From Paragonimus skrjabini miyazakii (taxonomy: Eukaryota; Platyhelminthes; Trematoda; Plagiorchiida; Troglotrematidae), in the NCBI GenBank assembly GCA_014338405.1, contig JTDE01002294.1, positions 3,502 through 67,501 of the forward strand: a stretch of DNA of 64,000 nt, read 5' to 3'. Numbering within the stretch: position 1 is the stretch's first letter; each line of letters begins with the position of its first letter. Below, piece after piece: positions 25,200-39,283 of the stretch. Under the pieces are notes generated by a model. That model saw only the letters and a list, made by a program, of their open reading frames with translations, was not told the origin of the DNA and made no database searches. The translations under genes were made by a program, and so were the position numbers.

Positions 25200-28100
25200 A
25201 GTCCTTAGGGTACGTAAGAGGTTAACTCAAGGAATGCCGTACTACGTAAATCTTACCAAACTGTCGCACCGAGGCGCAAGGATGGTAGACTCAACAGTAC
25301 ACAATCAATTACACAAATAAAACCTTCCGGAGGAAAACTGCAGTCGAAATAAAGGTCTACGGCGTGAGCGACATTAATATGGATTAGTTGTATCGCAAGA
25401 GGGAGTCTGTTGTGACGGGCAACGTACATGGAAGTATAGGCAACAATCTAGTGTTCATAATACATTGACCACAGAACGTCAGATTGACTCAAACCGAATG
25501 CATTGGACACATTAGATTAGATATAACCTTCAAGATAGCATACAGCGATCTGGGTATGTGATTTAGTGGCCCCACGGATTGCCATCACAAACAACAGGAC
25601 ATCCGGCAGCATTTCAGCTAATAGGATTTTTGTATAGAAGAGCAGGGCGATCGAGTTCACCTAAGAATGCCATCATATACGGTACTCATCTTCGATGTTT
25701 TAATTGTATAACGACAAATACTGACTCACGAGTCACTGAAAACGACAGTCTTACATCCATCCATGGTTTACATTCAAACGAGACGTCTTGCACACAAACA
25801 ACCGTGTGGCAATTGAGTGGAAAATTAAACTCTCAAGACAGTTTCCATGTGGTCTTTAGCGTCTAATAACGCTGATTGCCATAATTTCAAGGACAATTCA
25901 GTCAGGTAAAATAAACCCTTACATAAGTGAACCCGGTTGGCTGTCGTCTCCTCTGACGTACCCATCCACATACTGTGCGAGTCGAGGGTAGGAATTGATC
26001 TAAGGGAGTACAACGCATCATTATTTCCACAGGGTTCTGTCGGGTTCTCTATCACTGACGAAGAACCCGCAATTCGAGATGCTTGGATAGCACGTAGAAC
26101 AATTGAAACTGTGGGAATAGTATGAAGCAAATTCCATTTCTTCTCGTTAGACAACTGAGTGATAACACGTATTTGATACCAAGTCTGCAATGATGACAGA
26201 TTTGGATTCAAAAGTGCAAACTTAGTAAGAACAAGTCAGTGAACATGTCTCCGAAAATTCATTTTGAGATCTTCCTAATGCGTTCAGAAAATGCCCAACA
26301 CTATAAAAAGGCACTGTTTCAATTTATTAAACACAATATACATAAGCACTGGTTGGTAGAATCAAAAGAACTGACGGACCAGTAGGCAATTTCATTCACC
26401 ACCGTACAATCAAGAGGGTGTGCATCATCCACCTAAATATAAATGTGAATATCGTGAAAAGCTTTGAATCCCACTATCTAAAATGACAATTGTGAGGTCA
26501 TGGGAAGTAGTCACAACCAATGGCTCAGGGAACGCGAATTGGAACAGTTACGGGACGTGAAACGGTTTAGTGAGACAAACAGACATGGCCTATAGGCAGA
26601 TGTGGCATGAACGCAGTCAGTCAGTCAATCGGAAAACCAGCCAATCAGTGCAACAGATGACAATCGATTTGCATGCACGCATCGACCGCAGTAGTAACTC
26701 CTTCTCCAATCTGTAGATCGGAACCGAACGAATGCGTGTGAGAGTGGTCAATGCCAAGGAATGTGTGTCGAATGCAGTGATGGAACAGAAAGTGGCAGCT
26801 ACTACTGTTATGCCTAGCAGGACAACGTACGAATGAAAGAATGATCTTTATATTGACTGGTTCTAGGTAGCGAGTTTCAGATTGACCGCAACTAGTTCAT
26901 AAAACGTGAACAGTCATAAACAATGAAATGATATCGAATCAAATGCGGTCATCGTTGTGCACTTGTCAGTGAATAAAATATGCACATAACAGTATCTCGT
27001 CGTGTGTGACAACTGTCTGGTAATTAAAGAAACATGTATCCAGGAGCTACCGCGATAAAAAAGAAAGGAAGACGGCTGTTAATCTGTACGTATCAAACCG
27101 ATGCGTTCATATTACAGCACAAATTCGGGCGAGCGCTGAAACACAAAGATGCAGGCCTTGAACAGATCGGGTTACACAGAAAAGTAATGCTACGTTCGTC
27201 CATGCCAATCCTAAGACGTCGTGGTTGATAATCCTCAACAAAGATATGAAGTTCATCTGCCCCCCAAAACCCTTTGAAAGTACGATTAGTGTGCAACCGT
27301 ATGACGAGCCGTGAGTGAACAAAACTACCGGTTGGGAATAAAAGGGGTTACAAATAGACCTGATTAACACAGACGATTTTTCCGTATTCGTACGCAGTGT
27401 TCACATGTTTTCAGCAAGTTGCTGGGGGGGGCATGAAACACGTGAAAACTGCTTTGACAGAACCGTAGAATAGTACAACAGTGAGAAACCAAAGAATAAA
27501 TTGTGTCCGGAAACATATTCCCGAGTTGATGAGAACCGTCTCGACCTGAACGCGAATAACTGGGCAGGTAAGCCAACAAACAGAAGTTCGAAACGACAGA
27601 AATACAATCTCTCAGTCTACCTACCAATCCCACGATTCGCACGGTAACAACAACAAGAGTGTCCTGGTAAGTTTGTGAGAGAGAAATAAAGCGAACAACT
27701 GTATGAGTCATACGTGCGAGCGAGAAATGCAGATGGAAGGAAAAGGAAAACAAGATTCCCGTCATCCCGGGCTGGCACTAGACAGGTTGACTCATTGAGG
27801 ATGAACGCAAGGGAGATGCCCACCCGCAAACATCATGCGATCGACACACACACACAATACGGATTAAAGTCACGTCTGAGTTTAACGTGTTGTAAATTAG
27901 GACTAAGTCGTATAAAGGTTCACCTTTGGGAAGCGTGAAATACAAATATGCCAGTAGCCATCAACGAGTAAGAGATCGTTTCATATTAGTTTGGTTAACT
28001 TCGTAACCAGACAGTCAGATTATACCGGCATTCAAAAGCTGTAAAACTTCTCAGTAAAGAAAGGATTTGAAAAGAGCGTACGAAAACAATTTCACGGCTC

Positions 28101-28700
28101 CGTTTACTAAACGCTACAAAAGAGGAGAACAGTCGGCCTTATAAAACCACCAAAAAAAAGGTAAACAGTGGATGATCGATCAATTTTTCAGCTTAAATCA
28201 GTGAAGGTGAAAGAAACCGCGAGAAGTTTGAACCTGTTAGCTATAGGCAATGAAGTAATTTTATTATCAGATAGCCAACACCGGAAGCGAAGTTGTTTGT
28301 GAACAGAGACATAAACGCAACAAAAAGCTTTCTGTGGGGTAAGAACATTGTATGAAATGAGACGGCATAGATCACAATGTTAATAAATATCCTATAGATG
28401 TCAGCGCACGTTCACTTGCAGCCTGATGGCTCATTGGAAAAGTGCGGGCAAATTGATTTTGACCACTCAAGTTAATAGTTAAGGGTTTAAGAATACACGT
28501 CCTTCTACTCACTAGCTTTTTTTCAATGTTTGTGACAGTGTTCAATGGCAGTTAAGCATCAGGATTATTAACTGGTATGTCGCTACTGATGGTGATGATT
28601 GTATGTGGTTTGCATTGTTAAACCAGTCTAGGCTTATTTCATCAAAACGGAACAAATCCATAAATGAGAAGTCCAGCAAATCGTCTTGGACATTGTGGGG
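25200..28700. other. intron stretch with no recognised feature
   Basis: Opposed frames at 25579-26211 are over 90 codons on each strand but have no family resemblance. From 27.0 kb onward the plus strand becomes purine-rich and gives false minus-strand frames. Confidence 0.5.
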
Positions 28701-28723
28701 GTTAAACGGATGCCCACTGGTTA

Positions 28724-28740
28724 GGTGTGTGTGTGTGTGT
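28724..28740 (+). repeat. (GT)n microsatellite
   Basis: A short pure run of GT units lies about 0.4 kb from the RRM2 exon, on its downstream side in the transcript. Confidence 0.9.
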
Positions 28741-29124
28741 TTCTTTACAGTGTGAACGGTAGTGCGGCAGTTCGTTTTCATCAGTCATCAATCGAGTGAC
28801 ATGAGCGTAGCAAACAGCTAGGTTTTTGGACGGTAACCAGTCGGTGGACAAGGGGAACGACAGGGAAAGAAACAAAACTAGTTTCTGGCAAGAAGGCAAA
28901 CAAACAGAAAACGAACGAAATGAGTGAATGTAAATGGATACGCTGCAACAATAGTTGATCAGGCGGTATTCCTACACAAACATCCACACACAAAAACTCG
29001 GATCTGACTAAAATGGCATACCAAAAACATGTGCAATATTTAAGAAAATGGACTAACGACTTCAAAAGAAGTCAGTCGATTGCACAAGAATGAGGGAAAA
29101 AACACCGGTTCAAAATCAACTCAC

Positions 29125-29306
29125 GCGTTTGTCAATTTCGTTATGCTGTAGTTGTACAAACCGAGCGCTAATTGCGGCGATATAGCTTTGCTGATTCGAG
29201 AAAGCAACCCGACCCGCACCTTTTGGATACTTTAATTCAGGATCCGTATCGATTCCAGCGTAACAAACCCCACTGTACAGCCGGTCCATAATCAAAGCTA
29301 ACTCAA
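29125..29306 (-). CDS. CPEB2-4-type exon: body of RRM2
   Basis: This 182-nt exon encodes 60 codons of RRM2, including ELALIMDRLYSGVCYAGID, TDPELKYPKGAGRVAFSN and QSYIAAISARFVQLQHNE. The wording matches the CPEB2/3/4 family very closely, more so than CPEB1. The acceptor is CCCTTTTTCCAG and the donor GTGAGT at 29124-29119. It enters in phase 1 and leaves in phase 0 after IDKR, which joins directly to VEVKPY of the last exon. Large introns flank it: about 21 kb on the upstream side and 11.9 kb on the downstream side. Confidence 0.97.
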
Positions 29307-29779
29307 CTGGAAAAAGGGAGCACAGGCAGTGGAGGAAAAGAAGTTGAATAAACAGTTTTCTTGACACACACACACAAATAATATCGCGGCGAGGTAGAGT
29401 GAACTGACGGACAGCAACGTGAAAAACAGGAATTCCACAGGCCAAAATCTGGGACGTACAAAGCATAGATCTTGGACAGTATCCTATAGTGTTGTACCCA
29501 AAAGGTGAACAGCTGTTCATAGCACGTAGTTTGATCTAGTTTACGATAACCGCGCTGTTTTTGTAGTGCTGGAAACCGACATTCATTGTGGAATGAAAAA
29601 ACAAAAACGAATTCGGAAACAAACCGAACGGAAAAAAGCAAAAATAAGAGAACAAGGCGACAGATACTTCGCTTGTGTTCTCGTTTGAAGTCTGAATGCA
29701 CATACGATTTTATCGTTTCAGACAGAAAATCTTTAAACTGTTGAAATAGGACTATCAGCTGTCTCACGTAATACTTCAC

Positions 29780-32700
29780 TCAATGCATACATGTGAACCC
29801 GTTAAATCCGTAGTAACACTGAAATTACTACCACTGGAACCACAGATAATCCTGGCATTTTGTTGAAAACCCCTATCAAATGTAATAAAATTCAGTTCTT
29901 CAGTTGCGAACTGTGCACATCCATACCACTCTCTCAGTTGTTACAGAGTAAGACAGACCACTGACAGTTCCAGGCAACATGAAGAGAAACAGAACGGACA
30001 GTACAGAATGTGATATCAGATCTAGAAACTTAACAATAGGTGAAATACACATGAACGTCATATCACTTGGAGATTGTCACAAGCGTAGGAAACCATCACG
30101 GTGACTCCTTCGTGATAAGTTGCAAATTTCCTTTGTATGCGGCTAACAATAATGAACTGGTTGTTACAACATAAGGTACTCACAACACCATACCATACTA
30201 GGTCACATATAAACCAAACAAAATGGAACCGTCCAACCCTAAGCAGAATAGATCGAGTCACAAATAGCCGAAAACGCCGTTGGGTATTGTGGTTGTGGCA
30301 CGATCTACCCACCAGCTTAATTCACTACGTTCTCATTAATATCATCATAAAGTGGTCGGCAAAACAGACACGTGGTAAGCGATGTAAATGATGGAGATTT
30401 AGTAAGTCAAACTGGATTCGAATCTTGCTCCTGTTAGATCGTAGTAGTAATGCATATTGTAATCCGGACGTTCAACTGAAGCTCTTATGCTTGTAAGCGG
30501 GGTGTTAACTAACAAATAACCTCTCACTGTCATACAGAAAAATCAGTCCTTAACTGATAAGAGTTAAAAGTTTTTACTGCTCTTTTGTTTGTGAGTGATA
30601 TTAGTGGTGGTTCTATCATGAAAGTATTCGTTATTGATGAGGGAATAAACTGGCAGTCACTCTGGTGGATCTGTGCAACAGTTAAAGTTGAAGTCCTAAT
30701 GTAACCACTTTAAAATCGGATAACCCCATTAATCTGCGGACGAATTGGATGATTTATGTGACACATTTTCTCGTGGTTGCTCCATAACAATCTCGCCTGA
30801 TATAAAGTCAACAGGGAATACATGATCAATATGACTTCGTTTTAAGTAAACACTCTACTAACTCTAGCAATCAAAATGAATAGCATGGGTAGTAAACACT
30901 CTTACAAATGTGTGCACAGTGTAGAAACACAGTATGTAGGCACATCTCACTATCTTACTGTTGATAGCTTGTGCCTACTAAGCAAAACATGAACTTTCAC
31001 GTAAAAAAGAACAGGAGGAGAGCAGAAACTGCATAGTTGGATAGGAAGACCAATACCGTAAAAGCCTGACTCTCTTGGCCAACACAACCAGCATCCCTAT
31101 TTTTCTACAGGATCGACATACTTCAGAACAGCATGCGTATTCATCAAGTTGTTGGCTGTGAAACCCAACAGACGATCAAAATACAGTTCACTGTAAATGG
31201 ATTAGCACACAAGCAGACCATGTATGTAAGCACAAGTGTAGAGGTTTACAGTTGGGCCCAGGCAATGAAAACACGGTCACCCAACTCAAACAAAACAAGC
31301 CAGACGTGGGAGAAACACACGACAAGCTGTTTCCTAACTACAGCCGAAATCAACAACGGTCGGTTTAGGTGATAAACAATTGCCAGGAGGCAGACAAAGT
31401 GACGACAACAATAACTATCGCAAAACAGCAATCGGAAATTCGTAGCTACTGCCAACTGTCGAGGTCAAACATCTGCAAGACGTCCTAGAAACACACACGG
31501 CCGCACACGCGCACACAAACACTCCTGCCAGGTACGTCGTATGAATGAATATGCGCATTACTCGACTGTGGTGGAACGTAAATCTTGAATCAGACAGACA
31601 ATCGACCAGAGTAATCAGTTTGTACGCTCACATTAACATCAGGCGATGTAAGATGATTCATCTGACCAAACATTCATTAAGTCTGAAGTGAATGATCAAA
31701 AAACGTGCCACGAAAGACTCGAATGGTTAAACTATTTGGTTAAGACAAAAGGAGAATACCGCGATTAATTGAAAGACTAAATGTGGGTAAAATGACATCG
31801 AAATCGAACGAATTAAATGTATCAGATGAAGTAAGTGGGGGGTCGTTACCCTACACTGAATCACACTCGCTACCAGGCTGAGTACATTTCGAAAGAGGTA
31901 ACCCCATACAACCCTACGTAAAATCAAGGACTTCGTGACCATTGAATACCAAAGTGAAAGTCTCAGCATCACTTCAGTGTGAATTACATTTGTTCAACAG
32001 CCAGAGGGTACCCGCAGGAATGTAAACTCCCTAAGAACAAGGTGGACACGTGAAAATCCGATGCATAAGTGTAATATCCAACCATCACTGTGAGGACAGT
32101 GTTGTTATGTTAGTTTCCGTTAGGTCGCGTTTAATGCATGTGACGCCTTACTTTTATTTACAACCCAGTTGCACTTTGATGTTGAATGTTTGAATAGTTA
32201 TCTTCTAGCAGTTGGGTCACTTCCATCTATTTTTTCATTCAGGGATGTATGACAGTTGAGCAGCAGCAGCGAGAACCACTAGTGTATTGTTATCTGTGGT
32301 GGTGGTGGTGATGATGATGTTGATGATGGACCAATGAGTTCGACTGATCAAAAGTAATGATCAACAGCAATGTGGTGAAAGAAACGCGGAGTTTGTAACG
32401 AGTTTGAATCACTTTTTTGAGCACGTACATTTATATTTACTACTCCCCTTTTTTGAATCAACAGCACCCGGGCCATAAAACCTATGGGGTCCCCCAAAGT
32501 CGAAAATATATGTACTTGCGTAGTGATAAATCCATTCACACACATACAGGATATGCGAGTGAAACCACAAGCGTAACGATGAGGCAGACAACAAAGTAAA
32601 TATTTCAAACCAACTTGTAAGTAATTAGACCGATTGATAACGTTCCGCCCATGACTCGGTCTGAAAAATAGCGTCAATGTCAGATCTCTCATAGGAGAGT

Positions 32701-35700
32701 GGCTTATTTGGAATGAAAGTAACAAGGGACTGATCTGATTACAAAGCAACTAAGTATAGTTCGAAACTAGACGAGTCGATTAAATGAAAAACTAGAAATT
32801 ATGTTGTCACACGGAGAATTCAACAGCCTAGTTGCCATAACTATGAAAACCAAGTCAATACAAGGATTGGGCTATATGACTAGATATATGCAGAAGTAGG
32901 ACAGTTCATTAGTTGCTCGCCAAAATGGTAAGTATTCCATGTAGTCAAAAGTTGACTCTACTTTCTTTCAATGTGTAGGTGATGTATTTAACAAGGTATC
33001 ATCAGAAACATAATATGCTCCTTTTGAAAAAGACTTGAAATATACTGTAAATAAGCTACAAAGTGAATGCTGAGGAAATTATTTCACTTATCGAACCGGC
33101 TCCTAACAAACTGGCAACTGGAATGAAGAGAAGGTTTACTTACAACCAGCAGAAATCATGAGATTCCACCAAAAAAGAACCTGTGTGCTTGTACCAGAGA
33201 AGAATGTAGAGCCACAAACGTTGACAGGAAATCAAGGCGAATAGCGGTAAAGCCATTGTCATACTGAATAAGATAAATTATGAAGCTAGCATCGAGCAAT
33301 ACGCTTAAGGGGCATTACATAGGACAAATAAATTTATAAGTACAATAATGATGTAAGAAAGTGTGAAAGGTGAAAGACGATTGAAGAAGAGGAAAATGGT
33401 ATAGTCTAAAACTGAAGTCACTATACTATTATGGCTTCAGGAATTGCCAATTAGATAAAGCGCAAATACTTACCAGACCTATTGTTGACAGGACCGGCCC
33501 CTGTCAAAAGAAATTATCAAGCACCTGACAATAATCTTAGATGCACTGACGAAAAAGTCAGATCATGTTATTAAGAACTAGCACGACTTTGCACAGTAGA
33601 CAAGCATCTACTGGACACGGAGAAGTGTTCACTAGGTTTGATGTCACGTTGCTAAAACGGGACACAAAACGTTACCAATAAAAGCTGTTACTGACTGACT
33701 ACGAATTCTTTTGAAATCCTCAATTCTCAGTTAGCCCCAAAAATAGTGCAACTAGTCGAATAACCCCAAACATGACAGAGAAATTAGTTGGAAATCAACT
33801 AGCATGTAGTGGACCTTTTAACATTCGCACTATTAAGTACAAGCATAAGTCAGGTCAACGCTTGTCAATGAATTACCAGTTAAGTCCCAAGCGAGCTTGC
33901 CTCGATCGGGCCGCATAATAGTTTCGCCGAATGAAATCAGAAGATAAGAAAAGGCTCAGCGACTATAGTCACGTCAGCTTGATTATATCGTTAAATCATG
34001 CTCCGAATAATGGAATAACTCCAACCTTAGTCCAAAGAATTCAACGTTAGCACACACGAGGTTATCTTGTTCTAATCCATTTAAACGTTGTGACTACTAC
34101 GCCACATATGCAAACACATGTGAAATCAGTACTAATAAGAGATTGAAATCAGTGGATTTTTCGACGGTGAACTTCAGCTGGGTAATGAAAATTACTCGAA
34201 AGACAAGAAGGGATTTCCTGTCCTGATTCCTTCGGTGAACGTACGCACGAAGAAGCAATTCAGTTTGAAACATTCGAACGAGGTGTCTAGAGAATGGCAC
34301 AAGAGAGCAGCTCAGGTAACTTACTGGAATCAATAATGAACACCTGAGCCGAAAAACCAAAGGCACTTACAACCACCTGGGGGTACTGAGTGACATGAGT
34401 ACCATCCACAAATGCACACAAAAAAAACATCTGAAGATGAAGACAATCCTATGATTGGGCAATCGATGCCAGTTTGACAACGAATGACTCAAATCTAATA
34501 GTCAGATGATGTGATGACGGGAAAATCGGAAAAAAGGTCAATGAGTGGTCCAGATTGTATTACTGTCGGTATAAGTGATTGGTGGACTGAGCAAATACTC
34601 GGTGATCATGGAAGCAGCAAAGTGGATTCCCATAACTTGTATGAGTTTGGCGGTCGGCATTTGAAAAAATACATCGCGTACAGATACAATTTGGAAAAAA
34701 AGTTATTTCACTGTAATGTTCTGAAATACCAAAACTAATCAGAAACAGATAATACTGCTGACTGGATTATGTAATAATAATAACACGTCATACGGAGGAG
34801 AAAAAAATCAAAGAAACAGAGGTATTCGAGAAAACCAAATCATACCTAAAAGTTAATGCATCGCGCAGACAGAAACGGTCGACACTATTACCTTCAGCAT
34901 GAATTAGTTTGAGTGACCCAAATCTGGTCCGTCAAACAACGCGCTAACAGATTACAATATGCAAATCAGCTCCCTGGCTTTTGCCAACTCGAGAGAACCT
35001 GATGTGCAGTGTAGAGAGATTGAGAGAGACAGAGAGGTAAAACACGCTGGACTTATGACACTAATTACAGTTGGAACACTAAATGACCACAGCATAAACA
35101 CTAGGTCTGGGTCGGGAAAAAACGAGTGCTGTTTGTTAGGGAGAGGAAAGCAACCAATCGGACAGTCAGTCAGACGCGCCCAGCTGGTGATTATTGTTTT
35201 CCAACTGGCCATTCGAACGCAAAAGCTATTTGCTTCACTGGTCACTAAACAGAAGGAGGCATTGAAAGACGCTGGTTCGGCAATCCCACAAGGAATGACC
35301 GCTCCCTATTGTGGTTGACCAACTACAGACCAAGTAACAACGAATTGCCCGATCAGTTGGTGAGTAAGCGGTGACAGTGGGTGGCGTTGTGAGGTCGGTC
35401 GACTATCATTCCCCACACTAACGTTGCCTCTGTCCCGTAGTGAGGCCATCCTAAGGTCACGCATTCGGGGCCGAAATGGAGAGGAAAAAACTAAGGGTTG
35501 TTGGCTAAAAAGTGGGACGTAGTGTGTGTGTATCTGACATCTGGTTCACACACAACAGAGATGGCAAACCCACAAACGACGGAAATGCAGAGCAATAATC
35601 TGGAATAAATCAATGTGGTGCCGGGAGGTGATTTGATGAGAGAGTGAAGTTAGTCAGCGTGCGTAGTGATCAATATGAGGTTGAATGAACGGTAAAATTC

Positions 35701-35980
35701 AAACCAACGAACTCCTCACAAGTATGAGTATGCAGCCGCTAGGCAGATGCATAGGAAAAGACGCAATAATGGATGGGGCATCTCACATGAGTTAGGTTTA
35801 TCTTATTGTTGTGACCGAAAAAGACGCTTGGCCTGAGAATCCGTTTCTTGCGCAAACGCCCGCGTAGGTAATGTCAAAAATCAAACCGCAAACGCGTACA
35901 CTCATTTGCGCGTTAAACATGCATTCACATACGTTATTGTCATTCGCCTTGGCGGAACTTCTGCCGTAGCGCGTACACAC
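29780..35980. other. intron stretch with no recognised gene; GTG/GAT-rich run at 32.3 kb
   Basis: Frames are under 135 codons and unassigned. A run of GTG then GAT units occurs at about 32296-32329. No retroelement motif was found between 29.8 and 36 kb. Confidence 0.5.
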
Positions 35981-36070
35981 TATTTCGATAGTCTCTTCTT
36001 GTCCTTCGTCTTCCTGGCGTTCGCAGCTTGCCCTTTTGTTCCTGAATGTCTTCTGTGGGTAACATACTAC

Positions 36071-36094
36071 TTGTGAGTAGTATACTACTCACAA
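36071..36094. repeat. perfect 24-bp palindrome
   Basis: TTGTGAGTAGTA is followed at once by its exact reverse complement, so the site is a perfect palindrome with no spacer. It could extrude as a small cruciform or bind a dimeric protein. No neighbouring feature explains it. Confidence 0.9.
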
Positions 36095-36615
36095 CGAAAC
36101 TGACTGTCATACAACATTATGAATGAAATAGACTGGTAACAAATAAACATTGAAGACAGTATGGATTTCTGTTGGTACACATACACTCGACATTTCACGG
36201 AGAATTTCGCAACAGTAAATCACAGCCATGAATCTGTAAGACCGACTATGTGACCACATTACACTCACGCCCCAAATACATACACACAGCCTGAAGAAAA
36301 AAACATGCTAAGAGAAAATGTCATCCGAGAAAGTGCATACGATATCTGGTCAGCCTGGGTGAAGCTGTTTCGAAAACAGGAATTTTATTCGAGTTTCACC
36401 TTTTTCCTAAAGCTTATGAGTAATGCACAGGTCGTCTCAAAGGAGATTTGAGCTCTTATCACCATACAACCATGCAGGCCACTGTGCATGAAACCTCATG
36501 TAGACTGTTCGATCGTCTGGAAAGGAAACACGATAAAAGTCCTATTAACTCCGTTCAGTGGTGAGGTAAGAGGCGGACCCATCCCCAGTACCTTCTTGTT
36601 GGGCTCATAACCGTT

Positions 36616-36948
36616 GTGAGTGAACGAATAACCACAAAAGCTGAACATCACTCACAAAAGAATGTGGCTGAGCGTTCAGATGCAATCATACCGCTGCGTC
36701 ATAACGGTCAATACGGCCGCTCCAAAAACATGTGCATCGCCGTTCACATCCTAGCCGTGGCAAGGATATATATTGGCGATGAGATCTGCGATGATCTGTT
36801 TACGGAATTAAATGGGACTTTGACAATCTTTGGTGGGGAAGAGTATGGTGCAGCTTTTGAAGGAGCCCGGCTGAAAAGTTTGTTTGAGTGCGAAAGAAGT
36901 GATGGTCTCTTCAATCGGTGCACCCAGCTATACGCATCAGTGATTTAA
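36616..36948 (+). CDS. unassigned open frame of 110 codons
   Basis: This frame starts with ATG and has a fairly balanced composition, with the stretch GDEICDDLFTELNGTLTIF in the middle. I do not recognise a domain. It lies in the 21 kb intron, opposite to the host gene. No start context, splice partner or repeat copy supports it, so chance or an old mobile-element piece is more likely than a real gene. Confidence 0.15.
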   Translation: MSERITTKAEHHSQKNVAERSDAIIPLRHNGQYGRSKNMCIAVHILAVARIYIGDEICDDLFTELNGTLTIFGGEEYGAAFEGARLKSLFECERSDGLFNRCTQLYASVI

Positions 36949-39283
36949 AAAAAATGAAGTCGCTAAGTTCACTGATTTAGCACAACAGTACTTTTAACGG
37001 ACAAATGAGCAAGTAAACTACCGAAGGTTAATAGGTTACGATTCGGTGGCATTGGTGCGGCCTGCTGAGTGCGCACACGTAGGTGCACGTGCCCGAGTCT
37101 GCTTGGTGTGCATGTTTGCGTGAGTCACCACTCACGGCACGTCGGTGCGGTCGTAGCCTTAGGCTTGTCCACATCTGATTGAACTGAGTCATGTGACCCA
37201 GTAGACTGGTCATTTGAGCCTTAGTCTGTTCATACGGGCGTGTTAGCACCATACAGGCCATAGTTTTCGTACAAAGTTGTTCCCGCTTGCAATGGTCTAC
37301 CGTTCTCCCGTGCGCTTGATCTGCATGCTGTAATGCAACATCACTACTTCACCGCAGCCTCAAGGTGTCTGCGTCCTAAAACAAGGAATCGAAATGTAAG
37401 CAACAGCCAACGCGTGTAACAAAACACACCTGTGTCCTAGTTTTCACTGGATACTGAACTTCACGTTGAACAAATAAACTGTGAAAGAACCGGAACACTC
37501 GAAAATCATAACCAGTACATATCCACACATAATTACACACCAAGTACGCCGACAACAGATTACTTGCACAATCACACCGTGAAGTACTAAAGTAAGCGGG
37601 TTGGGATGTAAAGGGACAATCCGAAAACAATCAGCGAGCTGAAGGATAAACCCGCCTACTATTCGCTGGTCTCATACAGCTGTTCATTGAAACAATCGAG
37701 TTGTCTAAAGGTCCATGATTTTCGAAACGAAGCAATAAAATCCTCGTCCAACAGGCCTTTGGCAGGATCCGCTCAATTACAGAATGGATGTCGTTCCAGA
37801 GGGTTAACTACGTACGTAGGAGTGTAAAACTAGAATAAAACCTCCTCCGACGTTAACCTTCGTTATACGCTATCAGTCTTGAAAAGTACAGTGATAATTC
37901 TGAGTTATAACGTTCAACTGAAATATACGCATTATTTCAAACACAACCTTCACCATTTGACTTAAAGCACAGGAAAACAAAACGACATGCACAACGAGTC
38001 CACACCAACAACACCGTGGAACAAAACAAGTTAATGGTCTGGTTGTTTTTGACAAGTCTTTAACAAAACGATACATAAACACAACTACCAATGTTGTCCG
38101 TGCTTTCACTTATGACTGAACGAAAATCAGGAAACACTCAAACCTTCAAGTCAAGATAGATTGTGCTACTCAATCGATCAGTGCGGTATATAAACTTGTT
38201 AACCCTCCAATGTATAAAATTAGAGCCGGCAAATTTACAGACAGAAGAACCATGTAAATCCATTTAAGCCCACCTTAAAATCGTATTCAATTGTGTGAAG
38301 ATATATGCCAGATTTCCCACCCAACTGTCATGAACAAACAGTCTAGAGACACTTGTAGCCGCGTTCTATCATTTGAAAAATTTATGACCAGTGTGGCGGC
38401 AAAAGCACATTTTCAATAGCCACATCTTTCCAAGAAACGCTAGCATGAGCGAAATCATTTGCTAACCGTTCACGGTCAGATAATTTTAGGCGCAAAATGC
38501 AAGTCCAATGCATAACCGTTTTGTAAAAGTGACAACTAACGCCGATAGTTTTCAATCGCCTATAGTAACAGATGAAACTTATCAATGGTGTAAGGGGATA
38601 TGATACTTCTTCACCAGTGCGCAAATCAGTTTCTTGACTTTGAACGAATCGAGATCGAGTTTACAAAGAAGCTGCTCTGACATTATTACCGACGGTTTCC
38701 TTGTTTTGTGACCGCAAAAGAGGCTTATTTCTGAACACCTATTACAAAATATGTGAAAATAAACAATCACGAACACAAACACTATTTTGTACGGCTGATC
38801 TGTCACCACATCCGTTGACAGTGTTGCACCGTCAACGTTTTTGTTGGCACGTCTTGCAAAGGTGGTACACACCCGGCCCATTTAGTTTCTACGCGTTCAA
38901 CCCGTGCTATGTTAAACACTGATGACGTTATACATTGTACAATTCTCCTCCTCCTTCTGAAAGTTCTCGACTTCTCGTCAATTGCTGTCGAATTCCTTCC
39001 GGCTGACGCAATAATGACATATGACTCGATGATCTCTTTTGGTTCGCTCTGCCAGCATACCATGCCACGTCGCTAATTCGTTGCCATGCAGTCGTTTCGT
39101 CTTGCCGCTCCGCTCGATCATGCATACCGAGACTAGTCTGAAAAGTATAACATACGGACCGTTCAAGTTCGGCAGGAGTTCTTTACAGCCCGGGCCGCTG
39201 GCACCTGCGTTCCGATCATCTTGACACTTCACCTTTTCTCACGGAGTACACACTTCAACTCTGCCAAACTGCTGAGTGCTCAA

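Larger units (their letters stand above)
17197..29124 (-). other. intron of the CPEB-type gene (about 11.9 kb)
   Basis: This intron separates the RRM2 exon from the ZZ exon. It holds a tRNA-derived SINE-like piece near 21.0 kb, a broken Penelope-like element at 22.7-24.2 kb with a further fragment behind it, a foldback at 25.0 kb, and short simple repeats at 18.63 and 28.73 kb. Between 17.2 and 18.6 kb, 19.3 and 20.9 kb, and 25.2 and 28.7 kb I see no coding exon or element that I can name. Confidence 0.85.

Noticed and set aside
25825..26211. Minus-strand frame of 128 codons
   Set aside because: An equally good frame runs on the other strand. Neither has family resemblance or splice signals joining it to CPEB.
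30400..30445. B-box-like GGATTCGAATCT on the plus strand, possible SINE
   Set aside because: No A box was found at a suitable distance upstream.
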